DNA of 64,000 nucleotides from Blakeslea trispora (lineage: Eukaryota > Mucoromycota > Mucoromycetes > Mucorales > Choanephoraceae). Within the stretch, counting starts at the first letter, position 1; each line of letters starts with the position of its first letter. The stretch lies in assembly GCA_025331445.1 (NCBI GenBank), contig JAIWNE010000035.1, positions 1-64,000 of the forward strand, read 5' to 3'. This document shows, piece by piece, positions 20,832-33,436 of the stretch. A program made the translations under genes and the position numbers. Under the pieces are notes generated by a model. That model was not told where the DNA came from, made no database searches, and saw only the letters and a program-made list of their open reading frames with translations.

Positions 20832-22113
20832 GAGGTGTGTTCAAGTTTTCCGCTTTAAAGGTAAATTGAAGCCTTCTTCATATTAAATTATATATACATG
20901 TACTTTTCAAGTAGGTTGTCTTTGTTCTCAATCAAAAAAGATAAGCTCCTTGACTTGCAATATAAATTAGATATACTGACAAGCGGAAAGAGATATGTTT
21001 TTTTTTACAAACGTTATCATCGCCAGTGTAAGACATTATAAGGTAAGAAAAGTGATTTTACTTTTGTATCGCCGTAATGTTTAAAAGGAGACTTATAGCA
21101 CAAATACAACAGTACTGCTGTGTTTGGTGAGTCTAATTGAGCATAATGCTAAAAACTGTATGTGTCTCGCTCCCCATTCTCCTGATCCCAACTCTGTTGA
21201 GTCATTTCGATAAGTCTCAGAAGATTTAAAGTCAATTGAAAGATGCAGAAACTCTCATTTCAATGTAGAAAGTAGAAAAGATGCCTTTGTTTAGTTTTGT
21301 CATCCGGTTGTTCCTTTTCAAATGTTTAGATAGAGGATTCCTTATAACTCGAATTGATAAAGCAAAGGTAGTGAGTTTATGCTCTAACGGCTGGTCAAAT
21401 TAGTTTCAGGGCAATTTAAACTCAATCTCTTTCTCTCTTTTTTTAGAAAGTGTCCAATTGAGGTTGTATTGGCTCAAAGCTAAAGCAAAAGATTTCATGT
21501 AGGACAACATATAAATGCTTACCATATAGCATTTGCCCAGTTTTTTATTGCGTAAAAAGAAAGGGCACTTATCTTTCTAACTTTGGTGCATATCTTTCTT
21601 TATATGAAGATCCTGAGCTCCTCATCGGAAGGGAACAAAAGAGTCCCAAGAAAGCAAATGAAGTTCTGACAAGTAAGTTTCTTTAGGCGAAGAAGAGGAG
21701 GAGAGAGGAACGAGCCCCCCCCCCCCACATAGAAACATGCGATTCAAACACAATTGGTAGCAAGGCATGATATTGGCTCATACTCCAAAAATCAATGAGC
21801 AATCAGATACGCACCATTTCCGGCATGACTGATTACCCTTCATTTTCAATTTCGCCCGGCTTAAATGAGGTGCCGAAATACTTGCTGCCTACAATGAAAT
21901 AAACATCAGGAACTCCGATGATATTAATTTATTGAGTAGAAGCAAGTCAAGAGACCATTTTTAGATAATTCTAATCAAAACAGATTAAATTTCTAGCCCT
22001 TCCCTTCCTTCTCTTTCACTCTCCTTTTTTCTTTCTTTTCTTCTTTGTATTTATAAAAAGAGAGCAGCACTAGCGGGCAGTAAGCAGCAGTAAATTCCTT
22101 TTTTTTGTATACT
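20832..22113. other. Intergenic region and promoter of the flippase gene
   Basis: About 1.3 kb. One Tc1-like scrap near 21160-21240 is listed separately. A poly-C run (21717-21726) and a strongly pyrimidine-rich tract at 22000-22060 precede the flippase ATG; the latter resembles the CT-rich core promoters of other genes here. Confidence 0.5.
21155..21260 (+). pseudogene. Tc1/mariner-type transposase scrap
   Basis: A plus-strand reading, CLAPHSPDPNSVESF, at about 21167-21212, followed after a stop by EDLKSIER, matches the pattern APYSPDLNPIExxWxxLK of the third catalytic block of Tc1-like transposases. Only this fragment is visible. Confidence 0.45.
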
Positions 22114-25100
22114 ATGCTCTCCAAACTACTACGATCAAAGAAGAGCATGTCAGACGATGAGCAAAAGAACAAAAAAAGCGCTTTTCCAACAGCCTCAACT
22201 GAGAGGCGTACTATTTATGTAAATATGGAGATCCCAACTGAAGAGCTCGATGACTACGGGCAACCCAATACCTCGTATGTTTCAAATCAAATACAAACTG
22301 CCAAATACACTTGGTACACGTTTCTACCGAAAAACCTGTTTGAACAGTTTCGAGGTATTGCCAACTTGTATTTTTTGTTCTTGGTCGTCCTTCAGATGTT
22401 TCCTCTCTTCAGTACCTCAGCCTCACCTGTTTTGGTAATATTACCATTGGCTGCTATTCTTGTCATCACAGGCGCAAAGGATGCTGTCGAAGATAACAAA
22501 CGACACCAAACAGATGAAAGTGTCAATAAAGCTGTTGCATATACCCTTTCCGACTGGAAAAACGTGAATATACCAATTCATAAAGTGCCCAAGTGGAAAC
22601 GCTTGTTGAATTCCCTCAAGAAAATCTTGACATTTTCTCTGCACAGAGATCAAAAGAACAATCAATTTGAATTAGCCTCACGAGGAAATGGCTTGTATAG
22701 ATCCGATACGACATACACAAACGCCACCATCAGCCAATCCTCTACGGCACCTAAATCTGTAGCATCCACATTAAAGAACACATTCAAATCAACCACTTCA
22801 CTTTCAAAAATCGTTCTCAAGCGTAAAAGTCGCATGCCCTATAGACCTGGTCAAGTCCCACATTCGGTACTTCGATCCAATACAACAAAGGGTGATTCAG
22901 CTCATCAAAACAAAAAGAAAAAGCGCCAATCCACTTCCATTCGTCAGCCACTCGACAAAAGGTGGCGCCGTACCTTGTGGGAGGACCTCAAAGTCGGTGA
23001 TTATGTATGTCTCCGTAACGATGAAGCTGTTCCTGCTGATATTGCTGTACTTTCAAGTTCAGAGCCTGATGGGCTTTGTTATGTTGAAACACAAAATTTA
23101 GATGGTGAAACAAACCTGAAAATTAAGCGATCGCTTCAAGCCACCAATGAAATCAACACACCTGAGGATTGTGAACGCTCAAAGTTTTACGTCGAAAGTG
23201 AGCCACCTCATGCCAATTTGTACACCTACAATGGTGTCCTTAAATGGAAAATTGAAAGTAATGGTTCAAGACAGATAGACAGTATAGATGAAGGGCTTGC
23301 TTTGGAAGATCCCAGTATGACTGACGAATCAATCACGATAAATGAAGAAGACGAGGATGAATTTCACGAAGTATTAGATGATCTAGAGGACGTATCGCAT
23401 GAAAAGACAGAAGCTATTACTGCAAGCTCTGTTCTTCTTCGTGGTTGTGTCTTGCGTAACACAGGCTGGGTGATTGGCTTGGTCTTGTTTACTGGAAATG
23501 AAACAAAGATCATGTTGAATTCAGGCAAGACACCTAGTAAGCAAAGTAAGATGGAAAAGGCTACAAACCCCTATGTAAGTAGATTATGATCTCCTTGAAT
23601 TGTCTCCATCATTTTGTTCATGGTCGTATTTTAGGTCATTTTCAATTTCGTCTTATTGTTGATTCTGTGTTTGATTTGTTCAATTGCAGCAAGCATTGTC
23701 TACAGCAGCCACAGTTCTTCGACTTATTTTGAAAGCAAGGATGCAGAGAGTGGTACTATGGAAGGTTTCATTATGTTCTGGTAAGGGCTATCATGGTTCT
23801 TTGTTTGGCTTAAATACAGCTCTCTCATGCGTCTTTTCTAATGTAGGACATCATTGGTTATCTATCAAAATATCATTCCCATTTCACTTTATATCTCTGT
23901 TCAAATCGTCAAAACTGCAGCAGTAAGTAACAAAGAAAATTGGATTGTGCAACAAACATAGCTAAAAGAGCAACTATAGGCCTATTTTATTCACTCAGAT
24001 CTTGACCTCTACAACGAAAAATTGGATCAACCTTGCACACCTAAAACTTGGAATATATCAGATGATTTAGGTCAGATAGAATACATCTTTTCAGACAAAA
24101 CCGGCACCTTGACTCAAAATATCATGGAATTTCGGCGCTGTACAATCAATGGTGTGTCGTATGGTCTAGGCGACACAGAGGCTGCTGTCGGAGCCAAATT
24201 GAGGGATAACGATGACGAGCAAGGAGGCGATGTAGCGTTAGAATCAGCCAAGATATCCAGCCAACTCGACTTGGACAAGGCGCGTGTTGAAATGCTAGAG
24301 AAACAAAGTAGTCTGTTTGACCACAAGTATCTCAACCCAAACTCGACCTTTGTAGATCCTCAATTGTTTGACGACATTGCTGCTCAAGACCAACATTCTC
24401 AAACACTGGTACACTTCTTTTCTGCATTAGCCTTATGTCACACAGTAATCCCTGAAATTCCTGATGAGGACAAGCCAAACGAAATCGATTATAAAGCTCA
24501 ATCTCCTGACGAAGCTGCCCTGGTGGCCACAGCACGAGATATGGGGTTCACCTTTGTCGCAAGAGAACAAGAAAATGTACTTGTTGACATCATGGGTGAA
24601 CAAAGAACTTTTCATTTGTTACATGTCTTGGAATTCAACTCTACGCGTAAACGTATGAGTGTCATCATGCGCTCTCCAGTTGACAATCAGATCATTTTGT
24701 TATGTAAGGGTGCTGATTCAGTCATCTACGAAAGATTGTCTACTGGTATCGAAAAACTTACAGACAAAGCAAGTCAAGAACAGGTTCGAGTCAGGGAAGA
24801 AACATTACAGCACCTGGCCACATTTGCAAACGAAGGTAAGAAAGAAGCAATCAATTGAGTTTATAAGATTCTCTAATCATCTTGCTTGTCATAATTTAGG
24901 TCTTCGTACACTTTGTATTGCTAGTCGTGTGGTGGAGGAAGATGAATACCAAGAATGGGCTTCTCGTTACAAGAATGCATCCAACAGTATTCGTAACCGT
25001 GAAGAAGAAATTGAACGCGTTTGTGAGGAAATCGAGACTTCCCTCAATCTCATAGGTGGAACGGCTATTGAAGACAAGTTACAGGAAGGTGTTCCTGATA

Positions 25101-27299
25101 CCATTGCCGTTCTCGCTGAAGCCGGCATCAAGATTTGGGTACTTACGGGCGACAAGGTTGAAACTGCTATCAACATTGGTTTTGCTTGTAATTTGCTTAC
25201 TCGAGATATGCTTCTGATCAGTGTGAATGCTCATAGTGAAGAAGAAACAATTGAGCAACTACAAAGAGCACTTGAAGAAGTAACAGAAAAGTCAAAATCG
25301 CAAAAGTGTGCCCTTGTGATTGATGGTGAATCGTTGAAATATGCGCTTGAAGCAAACTGTAAAGATCAACTCTTGGAACTTGGAACTCAATGTCGTGCCG
25401 TTGTCTGCTGTCGTGTAAGTCCTATGCAAAAGGCCAAAGTTGTTAACTTAGTCAAGAAGGGCCTCAAAGTGATGACCTTGGCTATTGGCGATGGTGCAAA
25501 TGATGTATCCATGATTCAAGAAGCCAATGTAGGTGTAGGTATCTCAGGTGAAGAAGGTAGACAAGCTGTCATGGCGTCTGATTATGCTATTGCACAATTC
25601 AAGTATTTGAGCAAATTGCTCCTGGTTCATGGTCGCTGGTCCTACTTACGTACTTCTGAAATGATCTTTACTTTCTTTTACAAGAATATTATGTGGACAC
25701 TTGTATTGTTTTGGTATCAACTGATGTGTGGGTAATGTATTGATTGATCAATAGGGTTTCCTTTCATGTCTTTACTCACTTTTCTTTTTATAGTTTTTCT
25801 GGCACAATGATGTTTGATTATTCTTATATTACACTGTATAACTTGGTGTTTACATCCTTGCCTTGTATTTTTGCAGGTGAGAAAGATGGAAAAACAATAC
25901 AGGAAAAATGGCATACTCATCGTTTTTCTTTTTTCTTTTTTTAGGCATTTTTGATCAAGACCTTAAAGCAGAGTACTCTTTCAAATTTCCTCAACTTTAC
26001 CTGATGGGTATTCGTAACGACAAGTTCACTACATCAAGGTTCCTATTGACTGTACTTGATGCAATCTATCAGTCAGCCGTCTGCTTTGGTTTGCCATACA
26101 TGGTCTTCATTGGTCCTAAATTGAGCAATGATGGATACGATACTGAAGGCGTGACAGAATTGGGTACCTTTATAGCTGGTATTGCAGTTGTCGTTGCCAA
26201 CGTTCTTGTCGGATTTACTATTTTCAGCTGGACCTGGATTATGTTCTTGTGTATCATTCTTTCAAGTGCAACTTATTTTATCTGGACAGGTATCTATTCC
26301 AACATCTTGACGTTTACTTTCTACGGTGAAGCCATCCTGTTTGGTGAAGGTACTTTCTGGCTCTGTTTAATCTTGACATTTGCTGTTTGTTTGTTTCCTC
26401 GATATCTCGCCAAGTTTTATCTTCAGATGTATCACCCATTTGACAATGATATCATTCGAGAGGCAGTACTTTCCAAACATTCGAATCGTATTAAGTTTAG
26501 TCGTGGACGTTACATGGATGAAGAGGAAGAGGCGCTTCCTATCAATCTGGTTCGTTCACATTCAGAACATCCTCACCAGTTTGAAGGAAACAGCTATGCC
26601 TTGAAGGAAAAGAAACGTAGTCGATTCGGATTGCGTCGTACCGATACAACTGCTTCTACTAGAAGCGAAATCATGAACATGAAGACAGGTGCACGTTCAT
26701 CCTTCAATGGTTTTGCCTATTCTTCAGATGATGCACATGTATTTGAAGAATACAGAAAGTCCGTCTATCGAACAAATACCGGAAGTGACATGTTGCGAAC
26801 CAGCCTCGTTCAGAAGGCTCGTTTGTCAATGATGTCTAACTCAAAGAAAAAAGGCCAAGACTGGATGCCTATTGACAATTTCAAACTTCGAAAAAAATCA
26901 CCTGCTAGTTTAGGTAAAAAGATGATTAAGGCGGTCAAGAATCGCATTGTGCACAATCAAGCCAAGACAAACAGTACTACAAAGACGGCTTCTGATGGTT
27001 CTTCTTCCGTGTATGGCTCAAGTCTGATCAACACAGAAAGTCTTGACAATATCACTCTCTTAGCACCTACTACAAATCCAAATGGTCAAAATTTTGTTGC
27101 TCCCATTCCACCTTCTTCACCATCTACCGAAAACCTTCATTACAATCTAGACACACAACCTGTTCAGCCTTCGTTGACTCATCAAGGTCATCAAATCAAT
27201 TATCATGAGGCAACTCATACCGAAGAAAATCATCAGCGCATTGGCCAAGACAAACAATCGGAGCCAAACCCATATTCATCTTCACAGCATCATTATTAG
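22114..27299 (+). CDS. DNF1: Type IV P-type ATPase, phospholipid flippase (Dnf1/Dnf2 type)
   Basis: Exons 22114-23574, 23635-23780, 23847-23922, 23980-24835, 24900-25731, 25794-25876 and 25945-27299 give about 1,602 residues, the size of yeast Dnf1/Dnf2. The first membrane pair follows KYTWYTFLPKNLFEQFRG. The actuator domain carries NLDGETNLK, the P4 form of the dephosphorylation loop. The phosphorylated Asp, about residue 600, is in FSDKTGTLTQN. The nucleotide-binding domain has CKGADSVIYERL, and the hinge is GDGANDVSMIQEA. The last six membrane segments follow FFYKNI. The long basic, Ser-rich C-terminal tail is typical of plasma-membrane and endosomal flippases. Two long insertions in the actuator region (near residues 160-280 and 380-430) are Ser/Lys-rich and acidic. 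Such enzymes need a Cdc50-family subunit, not present here. The downstream neighbour also modifies membrane lipids. Confidence 0.93.
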
Positions 27300-27775
27300 C
27301 ATTGAACTGTATACACTCATACCATAAGGACATGTCCTTATTATACATATATACATACACGCATTCATTTTTCATATACCTGATAGACTGTACAAATAAA
27401 ACTTGTGTAGATCCAAACACGACGTCATTTTAAGGCCCGAACTTTATCGGCTCTTTATTTTAATACTCTTGAATCCAAGAAACTCTTAGTATCTCGTAAT
27501 TCCTATATTTACTCTTTTCCTTTCTTTCCATTTCACTATTTTTTTTATGACAAGACAAATATCAACTTCATTTAGAAGCGAAAATGTAAACTATTTTAAT
27601 TAGCTTGAGGATTGAAATTTCACGACAGACTTACACACCTTTTTTTTTCTGCATGATAGATACCAAAAAAAAAGAATATGAGTGGTACGAAACTACAATC
27701 ATCGCGCTGACTCATTTAATCAATTGTTTTTGCATAGACGCCTATAACGATAAAGATGATAAACCACTTGGGAAA
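27300..27775. promoter_or_regulatory. Short intergenic region between flippase and steryl glucosyltransferase
   Basis: 476 bases between the flippase stop and the chosen ATG of the next gene, same strand. An AATAAA-like word lies at 27396 (ACAAATAAAAC). A possible upstream exon or leader intron of the next gene cannot be excluded: TTTTGCATAG at 27729 looks like a 3' splice site. Confidence 0.45.
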
Positions 27776-30700
27776 ATGATACGCACCATGTCAGAGATTT
27801 CAATTGAATGCGATACCAATCAATCAAACGACAGTAAAAGCCTGGATTTAGTTGACCATCCAAGCTATTTAGATCGAGCATTACTTGAGAGAAAAGTGAG
27901 GTCTGCCTTTGAGTTGCCTAGTAGTGAAGTATTAAAGAGCGGTACGACAAACAAACAAACAAGAAACGAGGGGGGAACCTTTTTCACTGATCGTCGCTTC
28001 GGCTTTATAGAATTTCCTTGTTATCTGATACGTTTGGTCACATTGCCCGGTTGGATGTATATTACCTCCAATTATGTTTGTTTTTATGCTTCATTACCCG
28101 GTAAAAAAGTAAGTATTATTGGCTTAAGCAAAAAAAGAACTGCAGTTAGAGAGACTCGAATCATTTACGCATCTATCCGAAATTCAGAAAGGACCTTACA
28201 AAGCAGGTTATCTATCAAAAAAGAATCACATCACATCACCTCGAACATACCGGTATTATTTCGAGCTCAAGAACCATGTGTTTTCTTGGTATGCTTCAGC
28301 AGAGACAAAGTATTCTCCAATCAATAGCATTGACTTGAAATGTATCACAAAGATCGAACCTTCTAGACACAAAAAGCATGGGATTCGATTGACTACCAAC
28401 ACACATCATCACTATACCATGATTGCCGATTCCGAGATCTCTCAGCGCGAATGGATGGATGAATTGCGAAGGGGTGTCTTTATGGCCCAACATGCTGGCA
28501 ACAGTGTTCGCATTGTATTGCCATTTTCAAAGATAACAAATATAGATAAACCTTCTGTATTTCAATTTGCAACGAGTATTCGGATTCGGTTTCAAGATGA
28601 TTTATTAAATGATCATTCTGTGGGCGAAGAAGATGTGAGTTGAAGAGTTCTCTTTAAGGAAAACGTGATGACTGATGTGTCAATCGTTCTAGTATTACTT
28701 TTCATTCTTTCCAGATATCGACAAAGCCTTTCATGAAATCATCACCATTTGGACAATCAAATCAGCTCGCCTTAGTACATCAAAGGAAGAGAGAGAAGAA
28801 TCAACAGGATTACAAACGTCTTCCAACAGCAATACTTTTATGAGTTTGGATAGCTTTTGGGACAACATATCCACAGCTGCGTTACCGACTGTCTTGATGG
28901 GAAAGCTTGTGAACATCACCAGTTTATTCCAGATGCAACAACGAACGATGGCAACAGGTGATGCTGAAGATATCCTTCACGACAAAGATAGCACAGATGA
29001 AAGCGAGGATGAACCAAATCTTAAACAGCCTGAGGTTAGTTCAGTTACCAAGTCAAAGAAGAATTCTCTTTTTAGCAAACCAGTATCAGATACATCAGAA
29101 AGTACGGATGTAGCTAGCCTATCAGTAAGTTCCCCAACTACCACAAATAAACCAGTCGCCAAAAAGAGGCCACACTCTGCCTCTTACTCGTTTACTAAAA
29201 TGCCATGGTCAATCAAGAACCAAGTGTTCCGAACAGACAACAGTGCCTCTTCTTCCGATAGTATATCAAGCAAGACACCACCTCCAAGCAGTCATCAAGC
29301 CAATGAGACAAATCGAAGTAGGAACAGCTCCCTATCTTCTATACGACAGCATATATCTCCTACCTATCTGTACAATAAGATCCATGCGCATACAACATCC
29401 TCATCCCCCTCATTAGAAGTCGCTCACACTGACATGGCACGCCCTAGTGCTGATATTTCGTTGATGAGTCATGAGGATTCAGAGCGTGAAAAGGGTCAAT
29501 TGATGGTAACGAATCGCAAGCAACGTGCCAAAAGTGTAGGATCCGCCATCCTTACAGGCACCCTGAGTAGGTTGACACCAAGCATCATTGACAACTATTA
29601 CCATCAACAACATATCAATGAAAACAATCACATACATACAAAGGGACCTGTCTGGATGAACGACCAGATGATTGAAGAATTGGAAGAATCTATACAGCCC
29701 AACGATTATGATGATAGTGATTCAGAGAGCGAAATGGACTTGGAGGATCAAACTATTCTAGAGTCATTAAAGTCAAGAGGTAATGACTTGATGAAGCAAG
29801 GACAACAAGAGACGATGAATGAGCACCTGAATGTCAACTTTCCAATGTTATTAGAGGCCGAAAATGTAAATGCTGGTATGTGAGATTGGATGATTTGTAT
29901 TGCATGAATGTTAATTCAAAAGGAGAACAGTCTTCAAAGCTTCCTATTGGCGAACTATTCCGTATAGTGGCAAGATCTATATCACAGACAAATTCTTTTG
30001 TTTTCACAGTAGAGTTCTTGCAGGCCAACAAAAGTTTATTGTATCATGGCAGGATGTAATTAAAGTCAACAAGCTCAAGACAAGAAATTATCAACTTCTT
30101 TATGGTATGACCATGATTGTGAAAGATATTGCAGATGAGGTACCCAATAGAGAAAAAGCTTATTTCGATTTTACTATATGTATATACTCATGTATATCTT
30201 TTTTTTTTTTTGGTGCAGGTCTATTTTGATTTCTCTTCTGTAAGATTACGAAATTTATGTTATTCGATATGTCAGCTGAAGAAGGCAAGGGAACATGATG
30301 GTTTTGATGCAAGGTAAGCAGCATACATTTTTGCTTTCTCTTTTGTCTTTCTTGTTTTCTCAAACAATGACTTGGTTTTGTCTAATTCAACCGCTTTTTG
30401 GACTCTTTTCTAGCTCTGTTTATTCTAAAGAGTCCAATACTATTTCTTTGGCTAGCAATATCATTTTAGATCGACCAGAACATATTGAACCTCCTCATGA
30501 TTATGGTAAGCTTTTTCTAATGTACCTTAAATCAATGAAGATTTAACAAAAAGAAAAAAAAAATGATGGCTAGATGGTCCACCTTTACTGTCCTCCTCAT
30601 CCCTTGTATCGAAACCTTCAATCAAATTCAAGAAGCCACCAAAGCCTTTGCACATCACATGTCTCACTATTGGATCAAGAGGCGATGTTCAACCTTACTT

Positions 30701-32226
30701 GGCTCTTTGTAAAGAGCTTCAAAAGGATGGACATACCTGTAGAATTGCAACACATCCTGAGTATGAGAAATGGGTCACTGAGCATGATGTTGAATTTAGA
30801 TCGATTGGAGGAGATCCAGGTGATTTGATGGTAGTTCTTTTCTTTTCTCTTCCTTGTTTTCATACACTTACTTTGTTTTCTTTAGAAACTTTGTATTGAC
30901 AATAGTTTCTTGTCTGTTTCATTTATAAGAGAAGGCACTAAATTCGTAAAGTATCTTCTTGTTCTAATTATTCTCTTTACTTACTTTCTTAAAATGATTA
31001 GTTTTTCTCTTGGTTTGAAAACCTACTTGCAGCGTCTTATGAAGCGTGTCAAGGTACTGATGTTATCATAGAAAGTCCGAGCGCTATGGTAGGCGTTCAT
31101 ATGGCAGAGAAACTTCAAGTGCCTTATTTTAGAAGCATGCCGTTTCCTTTTACTCGTACTACGAAATTTCCTCATCCCTTTGCCACTCAAACAACTGCGG
31201 GTGGACGTGTATTCAACGATATGACCTATGTCATGATAGATACAGCCTTATGGGCTGGTACGTCTCGCTATATCAATCGATTTCGACGCAATGTACTTCA
31301 ACTGCCCAATACGAATTTAGATCGCCTCGAGCTTTGGAAAGTACCTCATCTTTATTCATTCAGTCCTACCGTCGTTCACCCCCCAAAGGACTGGCCTGAT
31401 TATATTCACTGTACTGGCTATTGGTTCTTGGACAATCCTGACAAGTCTTGGAAACCTGATGATGCTCTTATGGATTTCTTGCATAAACCAAATGATAATC
31501 GCCCTATTGTCTATATTGGATTTGGATCTATCATTGTACCTGATCCCGAAGAAACCACACGCATGATTGTTAATTCTGTCATCAAAGCCAATGTACGCGC
31601 CATTATCTGTAAAGGATGGTCAGCAAGAACAAGCAGTCAAGTCAACCATGGTCTGACAAAGAAGACAAGTCGTCACAAGAAATCCAGATCTGAAGCTGAT
31701 ATTGAGAACATCAAACAAGCAGAAGATGAACAAGAAGAGGATAGTGAGTACATACTAGACCAACATCCTGGCACTATCTATCAGATTGATTCTGTGCCGC
31801 ATGATTGGCTTTTCCCTCAAATTCAAGGTGTTGTGCATCATGGTGGAGCAGGCACGACTGCTGCTGGATTAAGGGCTGGTTTGCCTACTGTGATCAAGCC
31901 CTTTTTTGGTGATCAGCGATTTTGGAGTCAACGTGTTGAAGAGTTACAAGTGGGTGTTTGTCTCACTAAATTGAAGGAGGGTCCCTTGACTGAGGCTCTC
32001 AAGACAATCACACAAAACGAAGCTATGGTTATCAAAGCTCGAAAATTAGGTGAGGCCATTCAGAAGGTAAGCTTTCTAATAAATCAAGTAGTGAGACCAA
32101 GAGAGAGAGAGAGTATATTGATGCGTCTTTTTTCCTTTCTCTTAGGAAAATGGTCCTCGTAATGCAGTCGAAAACATGTATAGAGAATTAGAGTTTGCAA
32201 AAGCACAAAGGATATCACATGTATAA
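27776..32226 (+). CDS. ATG26: UDP-glucose:sterol 3-beta-glucosyltransferase (Ugt51/Atg26 type)
   Basis: Ten exons (27776-28108, 28146-28634, 28693-29875, 29931-30139, 30219-30313, 30414-30505, 30574-30830, 30886-30945, 31002-32066, 32146-32226) give about 1,287 residues, near the yeast enzyme's 1,198. Order: first GRAM domain ([20 protein letters not shown]), PH domain ([32 protein letters not shown]), a long Ser-rich linker, second GRAM domain ([20 protein letters not shown]), then a GT-B glycosyltransferase starting at [19 protein letters not shown]. The nucleotide-sugar motif [15 protein letters not shown] lies near residue 1185, with PFFGDQRFW after it. It transfers glucose to ergosterol; GRAM and PH domains target membranes by phosphoinositides. 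The start is uncertain: 27776 has AAAATG context, but an upstream exon is possible. Confidence 0.9.
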
Positions 32227-33436
32227 GCACATCACATACCATACATTATGAATCATCTCCCCCCCCCCTTTTTTTTTTCTTTGTTTATATACCACTTTTA
32301 TACAATAAAATTCATGTAAATTATACACAATCTTTAGCTGGATTTACAAGTCAAACAAACACATGCTAAGCTACATGCAGGCTATTTTCTCTTTAGCTCT
32401 TTATTCCTTTACAATTGAAAGCATCAAGTGTACTATAAGAAAACACAAAGAGCAAATCTTGTTGGTTCATCAGAAAGATAACACACTAGACTTTATTGTA
32501 AAAAACTACTAAGCTCGAGTCATTTGAAGCAAGTCCTTTGGCACAGTGAAACTTTAGAAGAAAGACTGAATGATATGCCATAAATCTAGTTATAGTACAG
32601 AAAGACCATAACCATCATTCATCTATTGTGATTGTTTTCATTTTGTTTTTTGTCTTGTATGGAGGACCCCTTTAAATTTAAAAGGGAATCCTATAATCGG
32701 GGCAGGAAGCGAATTACTTCCTGTCCCAGCTGCGTTCTCTGTTTTAGAGAAGCAACTGTATACCGAGGAAAGAACAAAAGAGGACTCTTTTATAACCTTT
32801 TTGACGCACAAAAATAACACGGTACTCATAATGACATAATACCCTACACTGAATTGAGTGATAGCATGAATCATTATCTATCATAAAGAATGATACATCT
32901 ATTCTCTAATGCATTCATAATACAATTAACCTTTCAAGACTCCTATAGTAAGAGAGACAATGAAAGGGTTTGTTCGGGGAGGAAGAGTCTTTTGTCATCT
33001 TTATACATGTCTTATTGTATACATAAACATCTCGAAATACACAATGCATAAGCAAGATCTTGAACTATAAACAGGATTGTCTTTACTGGGAATCATTGAT
33101 TGGTTGAATTGATCTGTTCATTACCAAGCCTCTTCTTTTCTTGTGTAAATCAACAGATAAAACACGGCTAAAAATTCTTTGATTTAGCGAATTCAAGTTC
33201 TTTAAGAAATGTCTAATTAAACAAAGAGGGGGAAAAGTGCTTTAATGCTGTCAATTTGATTTGACTGGGTTTCACAAAATTTCAGCTTTTTTTTTTTAAA
33301 AAAAAGTTAAGCCTCATGACTGCTCTTTCTTGGTACGATAGGAATGAGTGAAGCGGGGGGTGTCTAATTAGATCAAGTCAAAAGAGCAAAAAAAAGTTTT
33401 TCTTTTTCTTTGAATTACCTTTTTCCTTTAATCGAA
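32227..33436. other. Intergenic region and promoter of eEF1B-gamma
   Basis: 1.2 kb with no convincing gene. At 32661-32730 two short palindromes occur together, CCTTTAAATTTAAAAGG and an 11-base stem GGGGCAGGAAG/CTTCCTGTCCC, possibly the remnant of a small foldback element. A frame at 32632-32817 overlaps them and looks fortuitous. The last 150 bases before 33437 are A/T-run rich and hold the promoter of a highly expressed gene. Confidence 0.45.

Noticed and set aside
32632..32817. Small Cys/Arg-rich frame
   Set aside because: It overlaps two short palindromes and has no other coding sign.
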